A stretch of DNA of 22,319 nt from assembly GCA_964390625.1 (NCBI GenBank), contig CAYMID010000012.1:1-22319 (forward strand). The letters are read 5' to 3'. Below are positions 1 through 6,825 of this stretch, in pieces (position 1 is the first letter of the stretch; each line of letters begins with the position of its first letter). The notes under the pieces are model-generated. The model was not told where the DNA came from and did not search any database. It saw nothing but the letters and a program-made list of their open reading frames with translations. The position numbers and the translations under genes were made by a program. The stretch comes from 2-12-FULL-41-16 sp964390625. GTDB taxonomy: Bacteria > Patescibacteriota > Patescibacteriia > Magasanikbacterales > UBA922.

Positions 1-30
1 ATAAAATCCCGATTGCTCGGGATTTTATTT
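1..30. terminator. Intrinsic terminator hairpin, usable from both strands
   Basis: AAAATCCCG (3-11) and CGGGATTTT (18-26) form a stem around a short loop, followed on the plus strand by a T-rich stretch. On the minus strand it lies just after the RNase P RNA 3' end and also ends in a T-run, so it can terminate rnpB. A plus-strand gene left of the window may share it. The AAAATCCC stem recurs in other terminators here. Confidence 0.75.
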
Positions 31-31
31 T

Positions 32-384
32 GCCTGTACTATATAAGCCGAATTTTGTACCCCGAAGGGCGGCAACCATTTATCTAGGCCGCGCATTACT
101 GCGTGGCTCAAACGAGCTAACTTTTCGAATCCCGCAATGGGGAAACGCTGCTCTTTCTCCAGGTAGGGTTTGCCACACCTGCTGTCACCAACAGGCGAGT
201 GGGCTGGCAAAGCCGCCCACACTTTTCACCTTTCACCCCGAAGGGCTAGTATTGTCTCTGTGGCACTGTCCCGCTGAACGCCTCGCGACGCCCAGGGTGG
301 ATGTTATCCATTACCATTGGCGGCTCAATGAAGAACCGGGAGTTCGGACTTTCCTCCCCGAAGGGCGGTTGCCCTAGTACGGGC
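32..384 (-). ncRNA. rnpB: RNase P RNA, bacterial type A
   Basis: This is the catalytic RNA of RNase P, which removes 5' leaders from pre-tRNAs. Read on the minus strand it contains the conserved blocks GAGGAAAGTCCGAACTCC near the 5' end, ACAGTGCCACAGAGACAAT in the middle, and ACAAAATTCGGCTTATA at the 3' end. The two ends pair: GTACTA at 375-380 matches TAGTAC at 36-41, flanked by GCC/GGC, which forms helix P1 and sets both boundaries to within a few bases. A promoter with 17-bp spacing lies directly upstream and a terminator directly downstream. The length of about 350 nt is normal for type A. The open frame on the plus strand (30-377) is a shadow of this RNA. Confidence 0.95.
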
Positions 385-390
385 GGGCTA

Positions 391-419
391 AGTGTAGCGG
401 AAAATTGCGCAAAAGTCAA
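391..419 (-). promoter_or_regulatory. Sigma70-type promoter of rnpB
   Basis: On the minus strand, TTGACT (414-419) and TACACT (391-396) are separated by 17 bp. The predicted start near 384 coincides with the 5' strand of RNase P helix P1. Confidence 0.85.
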
Positions 420-422
420 TGG

Positions 423-452
423 TTGACCCCACCGGGTGTTTCGGGATACTAT
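423..452 (+). promoter_or_regulatory. Promoter of the surface-glycan operon
   Basis: TTGACC (423-428) and TACTAT (447-452) are 18 bp apart. The predicted transcript start near 459 leaves about 10 nt before the ATG at 469, too short for a normal ribosome-binding site. It lies back to back with the rnpB promoter. Confidence 0.65.
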
Positions 453-468
453 ATAGGTAATTACACCT

Positions 469-1884
469 ATGAAACGCTCTGAAATTTTGCTAATGATTCT
501 ACAGGTCCCTGTGGATTTTTTGATGTTGATGTTAGCGGCACTGACTGCGTATGCCTGGCGTTTTTCGGCTTGGGCCGTGGCGTGGAAGCCGGTGCAGTTT
601 GCCCTTACGTGGCTTGATTTTTTACACCTAAGTGTGTGGGTCGCTCTTGGCTGGCTGATTATTTTTGCCCTGGTAGGCCTTTATTCGGTTGACCAAAACC
701 GTCGTTTTGCCCGTGATGTTGGTCGCATCGTTTTGGCCTGCTCCGCTGGTTTGGCCGCGATTGCGCTCTATGTGTTGTTTAGTCAGGAACAATTTGACTC
801 ACGCTTTTTGATTGCGGTTGGCTGGCTGGCCGCGATTGTATATGTGTCATTTGGCCGTTTACTCATGCGTGGTTTCAAAGGGTTGTTGTACCGTTTTGGC
901 GTAGGGCAGCGTCGCATTGTGGTAATTGGTCTAGATACTGTGGCCGAGGCCATGATCGAAACCATGCAGGCGCGACCAGAACTTGGCTATCGTGTGGTAG
1001 GTGTATTTGCGAATTTTTCCGAGGCTCAACCTAAACTCAAAAAATTAAACGTGGACGAAATTTTATTTGCCAATCCACGTGCGCACGAAGACGAAGCCCT
1101 AGCTGCCGTTGATTATTGCAATGAGCATCATTTGGTTTTTAAATATTCCGCTGACTTGTTCGCCACTTATTCGGCAAACATGAGTGTGAATCCACTCGCT
1201 GGTGTGCCAGTAGTGGAATTGCGCCGCACTCCACTCGATGGTTGGGGGCGCGTGGCCAAGCGCTTGTGCGACATTGTCGTTAGCGTAATTGCGATTGTGA
1301 TTTTGAGCCCGGTTTTATTGCTTTGCGCCATGGCCGTATGGCTCGAAACTGGTCGTCCAATTATTTATAAAAATCAACGCGTGGGCATTCGTGGACGTGA
1401 ATTTTTGACTCTAAAGTTTCGGTCAATGTACCAAAAAGATTCTACAGGCGCGCAATTTGGGGCAGAAGGCAAAAAGGCCGAGGCGCGTGAACGTACGCTT
1501 ATCAAAAAACAAAGCATCAAAGATGGGCCAATTTACAAAATTGCCAATGACCCACGTGTGACCAAAGTTGGCGCTTTTTTGCGCCGCACCAGTTTGGACG
1601 AAATTCCACAATTCTTTAACGTACTGGGCGGTAGTATGAGTGTAGTTGGGCCGCGACCACACCAACCACGCGAAGTGGGGAAGTATGACAAACCATACCG
1701 CAAAGTGTTAACCATTAAACCAGGCATCACGGGGCTCGCACAAATCTCCGGCCGCAGTGATTTGTCATTCGAAGAAGAAATGCGTTTGGATATTTTGTAT
1801 ATTGAAAAATGGAATTTGCTGCTTGATATTATTATCATTCTCAAAACGCCATTTGTGATGTTTAAAAAGCGCAAGGCGTTATGA
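469..1884 (+). CDS. Polyprenyl-phosphate sugar-1-phosphate transferase (exopolysaccharide initiation)
   Basis: This membrane enzyme of the bacterial sugar transferase (WbaP/EpsE-like) family moves a sugar-1-phosphate from a nucleotide sugar to undecaprenyl phosphate, the first step of a lipid-linked surface glycan. Four hydrophobic segments lie near residues 11-30, 52-72, 87-104 and 113-131. A soluble CoA-binding-like domain follows (about 148-255), then a membrane hairpin (268-290). The catalytic domain contains KFRSM (316-320), the SLDEIPQ motif with the Asp-Glu pair 377-378, and SVVGPRP (391-397). At 471 residues it is full length. Its stop overlaps the next start (ATGA), so translation is probably coupled. 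The sugar cannot be read from the sequence. A lysine-rich insertion near 322-350 sits inside the catalytic domain. Confidence 0.9.
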   Translation: MKRSEILLMILQVPVDFLMLMLAALTAYAWRFSAWAVAWKPVQFALTWLDFLHLSVWVALGWLIIFALVGLYSVDQNRRFARDVGRIVLACSAGLAAIALYVLFSQEQFDSRFLIAVGWLAAIVYVSFGRLLMRGFKGLLYRFGVGQRRIVVIGLDTVAEAMIETMQARPELGYRVVGVFANFSEAQPKLKKLNVDEILFANPRAHEDEALAAVDYCNEHHLVFKYSADLFATYSANMSVNPLAGVPVVELRRTPLDGWGRVAKRLCDIVVSVIAIVILSPVLLLCAMAVWLETGRPIIYKNQRVGIRGREFLTLKFRSMYQKDSTGAQFGAEGKKAEARERTLIKKQSIKDGPIYKIANDPRVTKVGAFLRRTSLDEIPQFFNVLGGSMSVVGPRPHQPREVGKYDKPYRKVLTIKPGITGLAQISGRSDLSFEEEMRLDILYIEKWNLLLDIIIILKTPFVMFKKRKAL

Positions 1885-3029
1885 AGTTAGCGTTAGTGCA
1901 CGATTATTTAAGTCAGGATGGCGGGGCCGAACAAGTGTTGCGCACCTTCCACCACATTTGGCCCGAAGCGCCAATTTTTGTGTTATTTAATCGCGCGGGT
2001 AGCGTGCCAGGATTCGAAGAGGCCGATGTGCGTGAATCATTTTTGCACTGGCTCCCTGGCGCACGCACGCGGTTTCAGTGGTATTTGCCGCTCATGCCCC
2101 TGGCCACAGAAAATTATAACTTGCGTGAATTTGATGTTGTTTTGTCTTCCACCAGTGCGTTTGCCAAAGGAGTTTTAACGCGCCCTGACGCGTTGCATAT
2201 TTCGTATTGCCACACTCCACCACGGTATTTGTGGACTGATACGCAAGAATATGTGGCTGAATTAAAGTATAATCGTTTAGTCAAAGCAGTGTTGCCGCGT
2301 GTGCTGCACAATTTGCGTCTGTGGGACAAAATGAGCGTGGACCGCGTTGATTATTTTATTGCCAATTCCAATGTCGTGCGTCAGCGCATTCAAAAATATT
2401 ATCGCCGTGAAAGTGATATTATTTATCCGCCTGTGTTGGCCAAAGAATATCGGCCTATCCCTGTGTCCGCAGTCGGGGATTATTATGTAACTGGCGGGCG
2501 TTTGGTGTATTACAAGCGGTTTGATTTGGTTATTCAAGTGTTTAATCGGTTAGGGTGGCCACTTAAAATTTTTGGCAGTGGTCCCTATTTGCAAAAATTG
2601 CAAGCCATGGCCAAACCAAATATTGAGTTTGTCGGTCGGGTCACCGAGGCGGAAAAGGTGATTTTACTCGCCAAAGCCCGGGCATTTATCCACCCACAGG
2701 TGGAAGATTTAGGAATCACACCGCTCGAATCAATGGCAGCTGGCCGACCAGTCATTGCTTATGGCGCGGGCGGTGTTACCGAAACCGTTATTCCAGGCGA
2801 CACCGGAGTATTTTTTTACGAACAAAATTGGGAATCTTTGCTCGATACGCTTGTGCACTTTGATTATCAAGCCTGGGATCCGGCCAAAATCCGCGCCCGT
2901 GCCGAACGCTTTGACGAAGCTTTGTTCCGTGACCGCATTCGTAATTACGTGGAAGAAAAATACGCTGCGTTTCAAGAAACACAGGGCAACTATCAGCGCG
3001 AAGCTGGCACGTATGCGAGTGGGAATTGA
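1881..3029 (+). CDS. GT4-family glycosyltransferase, WbaZ-like
   Basis: This GT-B fold enzyme probably adds a sugar, possibly mannose, to the lipid-linked glycan begun by the upstream gene. The N-terminal GGAEQ loop (14-18) and the SYCHTPPRYLW segment (108-118) are typical of WbaZ-type mannosyltransferases. The nucleotide-sugar domain holds YYKRFD (210-215) and the GT4 EX7E pair, Glu275 and Glu283. At 382 residues it has the usual length. It starts at the ATG inside the ATGA overlap with the previous gene and overlaps the next gene by 17 bp. No signal peptide or TM segment is visible, so it should act on the cytoplasmic membrane face. The acceptor and exact sugar are unknown. Confidence 0.88.
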   Translation: MKLALVHDYLSQDGGAEQVLRTFHHIWPEAPIFVLFNRAGSVPGFEEADVRESFLHWLPGARTRFQWYLPLMPLATENYNLREFDVVLSSTSAFAKGVLTRPDALHISYCHTPPRYLWTDTQEYVAELKYNRLVKAVLPRVLHNLRLWDKMSVDRVDYFIANSNVVRQRIQKYYRRESDIIYPPVLAKEYRPIPVSAVGDYYVTGGRLVYYKRFDLVIQVFNRLGWPLKIFGSGPYLQKLQAMAKPNIEFVGRVTEAEKVILLAKARAFIHPQVEDLGITPLESMAAGRPVIAYGAGGVTETVIPGDTGVFFYEQNWESLLDTLVHFDYQAWDPAKIRARAERFDEALFRDRIRNYVEEKYAAFQETQGNYQREAGTYASGN

Positions 3030-4125
3030 TCTACGCCCCTTGCTGGGTCCAATTCGGACTGGTGTGGGTGAGTATACGGCCGGCTTGGTCAAAGCTTTGG
3101 CCGACACAGCTGCTGATCAGGACCAAATTGTGGTGTGGGTTAATGCTCACCCGGCGCCTAGCCTCGAGGCTCTGCTACCGGAATTGGTGGGGCATCCACG
3201 GGTGCGTTTTGTAGCCACAGGCTATCCAAATCGTTTGCTCAACTTGAGTTTGTGGCTTTTGCGTTGGCCCAAATTAGATGCGTTAGTTGGGGGCGTGGAT
3301 GTTTGGTTGTCTCCGAACAGTAATTTTACTCGCTTACAAAAAGCCAAGCACGCCTTGGTGATTCATGATTTATCATTTGCTTTGTACCCGCGTTTTTTTT
3401 CGCGACATATGCGCGTGTGGCACTGGGCCGTACGGCCGCGGCAACAAGCGGCTCGGGCTGCCTTGGTTCTAACACCTTCGGATTATACACGGCGTGATGT
3501 TGTGGCTCAGTGGGGAATTGAGCCTGATAAAGTTCAGATCGCCTCGCCAGCGTTACCAGTTGATTTTGTGTGTGAGGCCATCCCGCGTGAAAGATTTGGT
3601 TTGCCCAACCATTATTTTTTGTGTCTAGGTACACTCGAACCGCGCAAAAATATTGCCGCTGTTGTGATTGCGTTTGCCGTGTGGCGCCGCACCCATCCCG
3701 CCGCGCAATTAATTATTGCTGGGGCGGGTGGTTGGGATACGCGGTTATGGCAATTAGCCAAGCAGCAGGGTGTGCACGTGCGCACCTCAGTGAGTGCCCA
3801 AGAAAAAAGCGCGTTGTTGCAGCACGCTGCTTGTTTGGTGTACCCCAGTTGGTACGAAGGGTTTGGGTTGCCGCTGCTCGAAGCTATGGCTGCGGGCACG
3901 CCTGTAATTGCTTCTGCCCGAGCTTCGTTGCCCGAAGTTGCTCAAACCGCGGCGCATTATGTGCATCCAGATAAACCAGATGAAATTGTGTCAGCTTGGC
4001 AAGCACTCGAAAATTCAACCTATCAGGCCGATTTGGTGGCCCGTGGTTCGGGGCGCGTGTCGGATTTTTCGTGGTCAAAAACCGCCACCACAGTGTGGTC
4101 TAGGCTCCGAGCCATTCTTGTTTAA
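3013..4125 (+). CDS. GT4-family glycosyltransferase (second of the operon)
   Basis: This is a second GT-B glycosyltransferase for the same glycan. It begins MRVGIDLRPL, continues with the donor/acceptor loop RTGVGEY (15-21), has GTLEPRKN (206-213) with the phosphate-contacting Lys, and has the EX7E pair Glu282/Glu290 within YEGFGLPLLE. I chose the ATG at 3013 because the family's N-terminal beta strand starts there. The upstream extension of the open frame lies in the body of the previous gene and has no family features. At 370 residues it is full length. Its last 26 bp overlap the 3' end of tgt on the other strand. Mannosyltransferase activity is likely by family but not proven by motif. Confidence 0.88.
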   Translation: MRVGIDLRPLLGPIRTGVGEYTAGLVKALADTAADQDQIVVWVNAHPAPSLEALLPELVGHPRVRFVATGYPNRLLNLSLWLLRWPKLDALVGGVDVWLSPNSNFTRLQKAKHALVIHDLSFALYPRFFSRHMRVWHWAVRPRQQAARAALVLTPSDYTRRDVVAQWGIEPDKVQIASPALPVDFVCEAIPRERFGLPNHYFLCLGTLEPRKNIAAVVIAFAVWRRTHPAAQLIIAGAGGWDTRLWQLAKQQGVHVRTSVSAQEKSALLQHAACLVYPSWYEGFGLPLLEAMAAGTPVIASARASLPEVAQTAAHYVHPDKPDEIVSAWQALENSTYQADLVARGSGRVSDFSWSKTATTVWSRLRAILV

Positions 4126-5320
4126 GTTCCAAAAATTTGTCAGCTTTGATGGCTTCGCGCATTTGGCGCATCAAATCAATGAAGAAATGCAGGTTGTGTA
4201 AAGTGGCCAAACGATAGGCGAGCAATTCCTGAGCGCGGAATAAGTGGTGTAAATACGCGCGTGAATATGTCGAACAAGTGTAGCACGTACAGGTTGGGTC
4301 AATTGGCCCAAAATCAGTGCGGAATTGTGCGTTATTAATATTGATTTTTAAATTTGGATTCACTTCGCGGCGCACAAACAGCGCACCATTGCGAGCAATG
4401 CGCGTTGGGGCGACGCAATCAAACATGTCTATACCACGCTCAACCACTGCAAACAAATCGGCCGGTGAATACCCGACCCCCATAGTATAGTGCGGTTTGT
4501 CGGCTGGAATGTGTGGGTTAACCCAATCCAAAATATTAGCAGTCGCGGCCATGTTGTAGCCAATTGATTCGCCGCCAATCGCAATGCCATCAAAATCAAG
4601 ACTGGAAATAAATTTGGCCGACGCCTCGCGCAGATGTTTGTGATTGGCACCTTGAATAATGCCAAACAAAAAGCGGCGATAATTATCTGGATAACCTGGT
4701 TTACCGGCATTTTCGGACGGTGTTTCAATATTTAAATTTTTGTGTGCCTCCAGACAGCGCTTGGCCCAGCGGTGGGTGCGCTCCATGGCTGCAACAGTGT
4801 AGGCTTCGTCTGCTGAATCTGGCGTACACTCATCAAACGCCATAATAATATCCGCCCCAATTTTGTGCTGAATCGCAATCGCACTCTCGGGTGTAAAGCG
4901 GTGTGGTGAACCATCGTGGTGTGAGCGGAACGTCACCCCATCCTCATCAATACTCACCAATTTTTGATTTTTGTTTGCTCCTTCTTCGGCCTCTTTGGCC
5001 TCTTTTTGTTTGCCTAAACTAAAGACTTGAAACCCACCACTGTCCGTTAAAATCGGGCGATTCCAACGCATGAATTTATGCAAACCACCAGCCTGTGCAA
5101 TTAAATCCTCGCCGGGGCGCAAGTGGAGATGATAATTGTTACCCAAAATGATCTGAGCCTCGAGTGCGCGCAGGTCGTCTTGATCAATACTTTTTACCGT
5201 AGCCTGCGTGCCCACAGGCATAAAAATTGGCGTTTCAATATCGCCGTGGTCGGTATGAATAACACCGGCGCGAGCGCCAGAGTGCGTATCTTGGTGGATT
5301 AGGGTAAAAAATTTGTTCAT
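4100..5320 (-). CDS. tgt: tRNA-guanine transglycosylase (queuosine pathway)
   Basis: This enzyme exchanges guanine 34 of GUN-anticodon tRNAs for a queuine precursor. Starting at the ATG at 5320 it has 406 residues. It shows TDSGGFQVFSL with the general acid/base Asp93, the substrate loop FDECTP (Asp163, Cys165), GIIQGA (Gln223), and the nucleophile Asp301 in MFDCVAPTR. The zinc site is Cys344, Cys346, Cys349 and His375 (CTCYTC, then HNLHF). The segment usually reading GGLxVGE is GGESIGYN here, a variation in the base-recognition loop. I chose 5320 over an upstream ATG because the family N-terminus (MNKFFTLIHQD) begins there and the predicted transcript starts only about 14 nt before it. No other queuosine genes are visible, so the precursor may be scavenged. 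Confidence 0.95.
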   Translation of the reverse strand: MNKFFTLIHQDTHSGARAGVIHTDHGDIETPIFMPVGTQATVKSIDQDDLRALEAQIILGNNYHLHLRPGEDLIAQAGGLHKFMRWNRPILTDSGGFQVFSLGKQKEAKEAEEGANKNQKLVSIDEDGVTFRSHHDGSPHRFTPESAIAIQHKIGADIIMAFDECTPDSADEAYTVAAMERTHRWAKRCLEAHKNLNIETPSENAGKPGYPDNYRRFLFGIIQGANHKHLREASAKFISSLDFDGIAIGGESIGYNMAATANILDWVNPHIPADKPHYTMGVGYSPADLFAVVERGIDMFDCVAPTRIARNGALFVRREVNPNLKININNAQFRTDFGPIDPTCTCYTCSTYSRAYLHHLFRAQELLAYRLATLHNLHFFIDLMRQMREAIKADKFLELKQEWLGA

Positions 5321-5333
5321 ATAATGAAGAAGT

Positions 5334-5362
5334 ACCATATCATAATTTGACAATCAGTTCAA
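5334..5362 (-). promoter_or_regulatory. Promoter of tgt
   Basis: On the minus strand, TTGAAC (5357-5362) and TATGGT (5334-5339) are 17 bp apart, giving a leader of only about 7 nt. It overlaps the divergent promoter of the HNH-like gene, so the two cannot be fully occupied at once. Confidence 0.6.
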
Positions 5363-5376
5363 GTGGTCCGTATAGT
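5347..5376 (+). promoter_or_regulatory. Promoter of the HNH-like gene
   Basis: TTGACA (5347-5352) and TATAGT (5371-5376) are 18 bp apart. The predicted start near 5383 gives a leader of about 38 nt, longer than for most genes here and long enough for the Shine-Dalgarno at 5411. Confidence 0.6.
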
Positions 5377-5410
5377 ATACCTGTAAATGTGTTTGTTAAA
5401 ATCAACCCAC

Positions 5411-5416
5411 AGGAGG
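5411..5416 (+). promoter_or_regulatory. Strong Shine-Dalgarno AGGAGG
   Basis: A perfect AGGAGG lies 4 nt before the GTG at 5421. No other start in the window has a comparable site. It decides this start codon and marks the gene as different from its neighbours. Confidence 0.7.
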
Positions 5417-5420
5417 AATT

Positions 5421-5918
5421 GTGGCACGAAAACGCGAACCGAAGCAGGGTCGAAAAAACTCCCCGGCGCAAATGACGCGCCACCACCTTGTCCATCGTTC
5501 TCGTTGCCGTGTTCGTGGTGGCACCCAAACCGGCAACATTCGCAAGATTCCCCGTAACGTGCACGAGGCCTGGCATGATTTGTTTGGGGCGATGACCCCA
5601 TTCGAGACATTGGCCTACATCGTCACGGTGCTGGCGCCATCAGGCTACTTTGTCGAAGCGCACTTTGAGGTGTGCTGGGAGGGGGCGGTATACCGCTTTG
5701 ACCTGTCAGCACCCAAGCGTAACGAGCCAATCTTGGCGTATCGGCGGGGCTTCAATCCTTCCAAGTGGAGTCTGGTGTTTGGCGGCACAGTTACTTGGTT
5801 TTCGGCGGCTGAACAAGTTGCAAATTGTTGGGCTCCGCCCAATTATTTTCGGCATGTTCAACTTTCGGCTGCCCCCGAAGAGGTGTACTTCTACTCGCAA
5901 GGTTCTGATCCTACCTAA
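5421..5918 (+). CDS. HNH-like small protein, GC-rich, probable HNH/beta-beta-alpha-metal fold
   Basis: The 165-residue protein has a basic N-terminus and an HNH-like core: His21-His22, the glycine pair 33-34, Asn39, His48 and His52, in the order HHLVHRSR...GG...N...HEAWH. This matches the HH...N...H...H spacing of HNH nucleases but lacks the CxxC zinc knuckles of some members. The helix after it (DLFGAMTPFETLAYI, 53-67) resembles small uncharacterised proteins I recall from Patescibacteria, which suggests a lineage family rather than a homing enzyme. The C-terminal ~95 residues are unrecognised and aromatic-rich. The GTG start, perfect Shine-Dalgarno, own promoter, GC-rich codons and GC hairpin at the stop set it apart from its neighbours. 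Nuclease activity is inference. Confidence 0.72.
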   Translation: MARKREPKQGRKNSPAQMTRHHLVHRSRCRVRGGTQTGNIRKIPRNVHEAWHDLFGAMTPFETLAYIVTVLAPSGYFVEAHFEVCWEGAVYRFDLSAPKRNEPILAYRRGFNPSKWSLVFGGTVTWFSAAEQVANCWAPPNYFRHVQLSAAPEEVYFYSQGSDPT

Positions 5919-5919
5919 T

Positions 5920-5939
5920 GGGGCGTGTGCCAGCGCCCC
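5920..5939 (+). other. GC-rich hairpin just after the HNH-like gene
   Basis: GGGGCG (5920-5925) pairs with CGCCCC (5934-5939) around an 8-nt loop, directly after the TAA at 5916-5918. No T-run follows, so it may stabilise the 3' end or pause polymerase rather than terminate. Confidence 0.5.
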
Positions 5940-5956
5940 AAATCCATTTGAATTGC

Positions 5957-6817
5957 ATGCGCGCAGAACGATTGTTAAATGGTATATTTAGCCTCATCGC
6001 ATTGGGCTTTTTTGTGGCAATTGCGTGGATTTGGTATGGTCATTGGCGCATCGTCCAACAAGATAATTTACGCCAGCTCGCTGATGTTGGTTCAATTAAA
6101 TTGATTGATTTACCAGTTCAAACTAGCACACTGGTGTTTGTCTCTAGTTCAGCGATTTTGCCCACAGTGACACCAGTGTTGACTGTTAGCACAACCGAAG
6201 TGACCACTAGTCCGCGGACCGCTATTTCTTTGCTAAAAGGCACCCTTGTACTCGGTCCATCAGATGTTAATATCGAGGTGCCATATACCTCGCAAGCACC
6301 AGAGCGTGATTGGGCACAACCATGGCAAGATGCGTGCGAAGAGGCTTCGGCCCTAATGCTGGATGCGTATTACCGTAATTATGGATTATCACCATTATCA
6401 GCTAAGGATGAGATTGTTAAATTAATTGACTGGCAAGAAAAAAAAGGTTGGGGGACTAGTATTCCAATTGAAAATATCAAAATAATTTTACAAGAATATT
6501 TTAAAATTAATCGTCCGATCCGCCTCATTGCCAATCCTACGGTAACTGAAATCAAAAAATTAGTGGCCGCGGGTAAGCCTGTGTTAGCAGTGGTTGACGG
6601 GCGTTTACTTAAAAACCCTTATTATTCCGGAGTTGGCCCAGTGTATCACGCGCTGATTATCCGTGGTTACACTAACGATGTGTTTATTACCAATGATCCC
6701 GGGGTAAATCGGGGCAAGAATTTTCCGTTTCCAATTGAGGTGCTAATGAACGCACTTCATGATTGGAATGATGGTGATGTAACACATGGTATGCCAATGA
6801 TTTTGGTAGTGGAATAA
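5957..6817 (+). CDS. Membrane-anchored C39-like (papain-fold) peptidase
   Basis: The protein has an N-terminal membrane anchor (residues about 9-27), a Ser/Thr-rich stalk (about 55-95) and an extracellular C39-like cysteine peptidase domain (Peptidase_C39_2 type). Catalytic candidates are Cys127 in the QDACEEAS motif, His231 in VYHALIIRGY and Asp247 in TNDPG. VPYTSQAPERDW before the Cys is the typical entry of this family. It probably works outside the cell on peptides or surface proteins; it has no ABC transporter fusion, so bacteriocin-leader processing is not implied. I chose the ATG at 5957 because the one at 5918 overlaps the previous stop codon and would place a GC hairpin in the coding region. 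Neither has the usual T before ATG, so the start is uncertain. It may be co-transcribed with the HNH-like gene. Confidence 0.8.
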   Translation: MRAERLLNGIFSLIALGFFVAIAWIWYGHWRIVQQDNLRQLADVGSIKLIDLPVQTSTLVFVSSSAILPTVTPVLTVSTTEVTTSPRTAISLLKGTLVLGPSDVNIEVPYTSQAPERDWAQPWQDACEEASALMLDAYYRNYGLSPLSAKDEIVKLIDWQEKKGWGTSIPIENIKIILQEYFKINRPIRLIANPTVTEIKKLVAAGKPVLAVVDGRLLKNPYYSGVGPVYHALIIRGYTNDVFITNDPGVNRGKNFPFPIEVLMNALHDWNDGDVTHGMPMILVVE

Positions 6818-6825
6818 TTCTACAT

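Noticed and set aside
30..377. 115-codon open frame on the plus strand
   Set aside because: It lies entirely over the RNase P RNA, which is unambiguous by its conserved blocks and end pairing.
2755..3012. N-terminal extension of the second glycosyltransferase
   Set aside because: These codons lie within the first glycosyltransferase and resemble no GT4 sequence; the family N-terminus starts at 3013.
5918..5956. Alternative ATG start of the C39-like gene at 5918
   Set aside because: It overlaps the previous stop and would translate a GC-rich hairpin; it remains possible but less likely than 5957.
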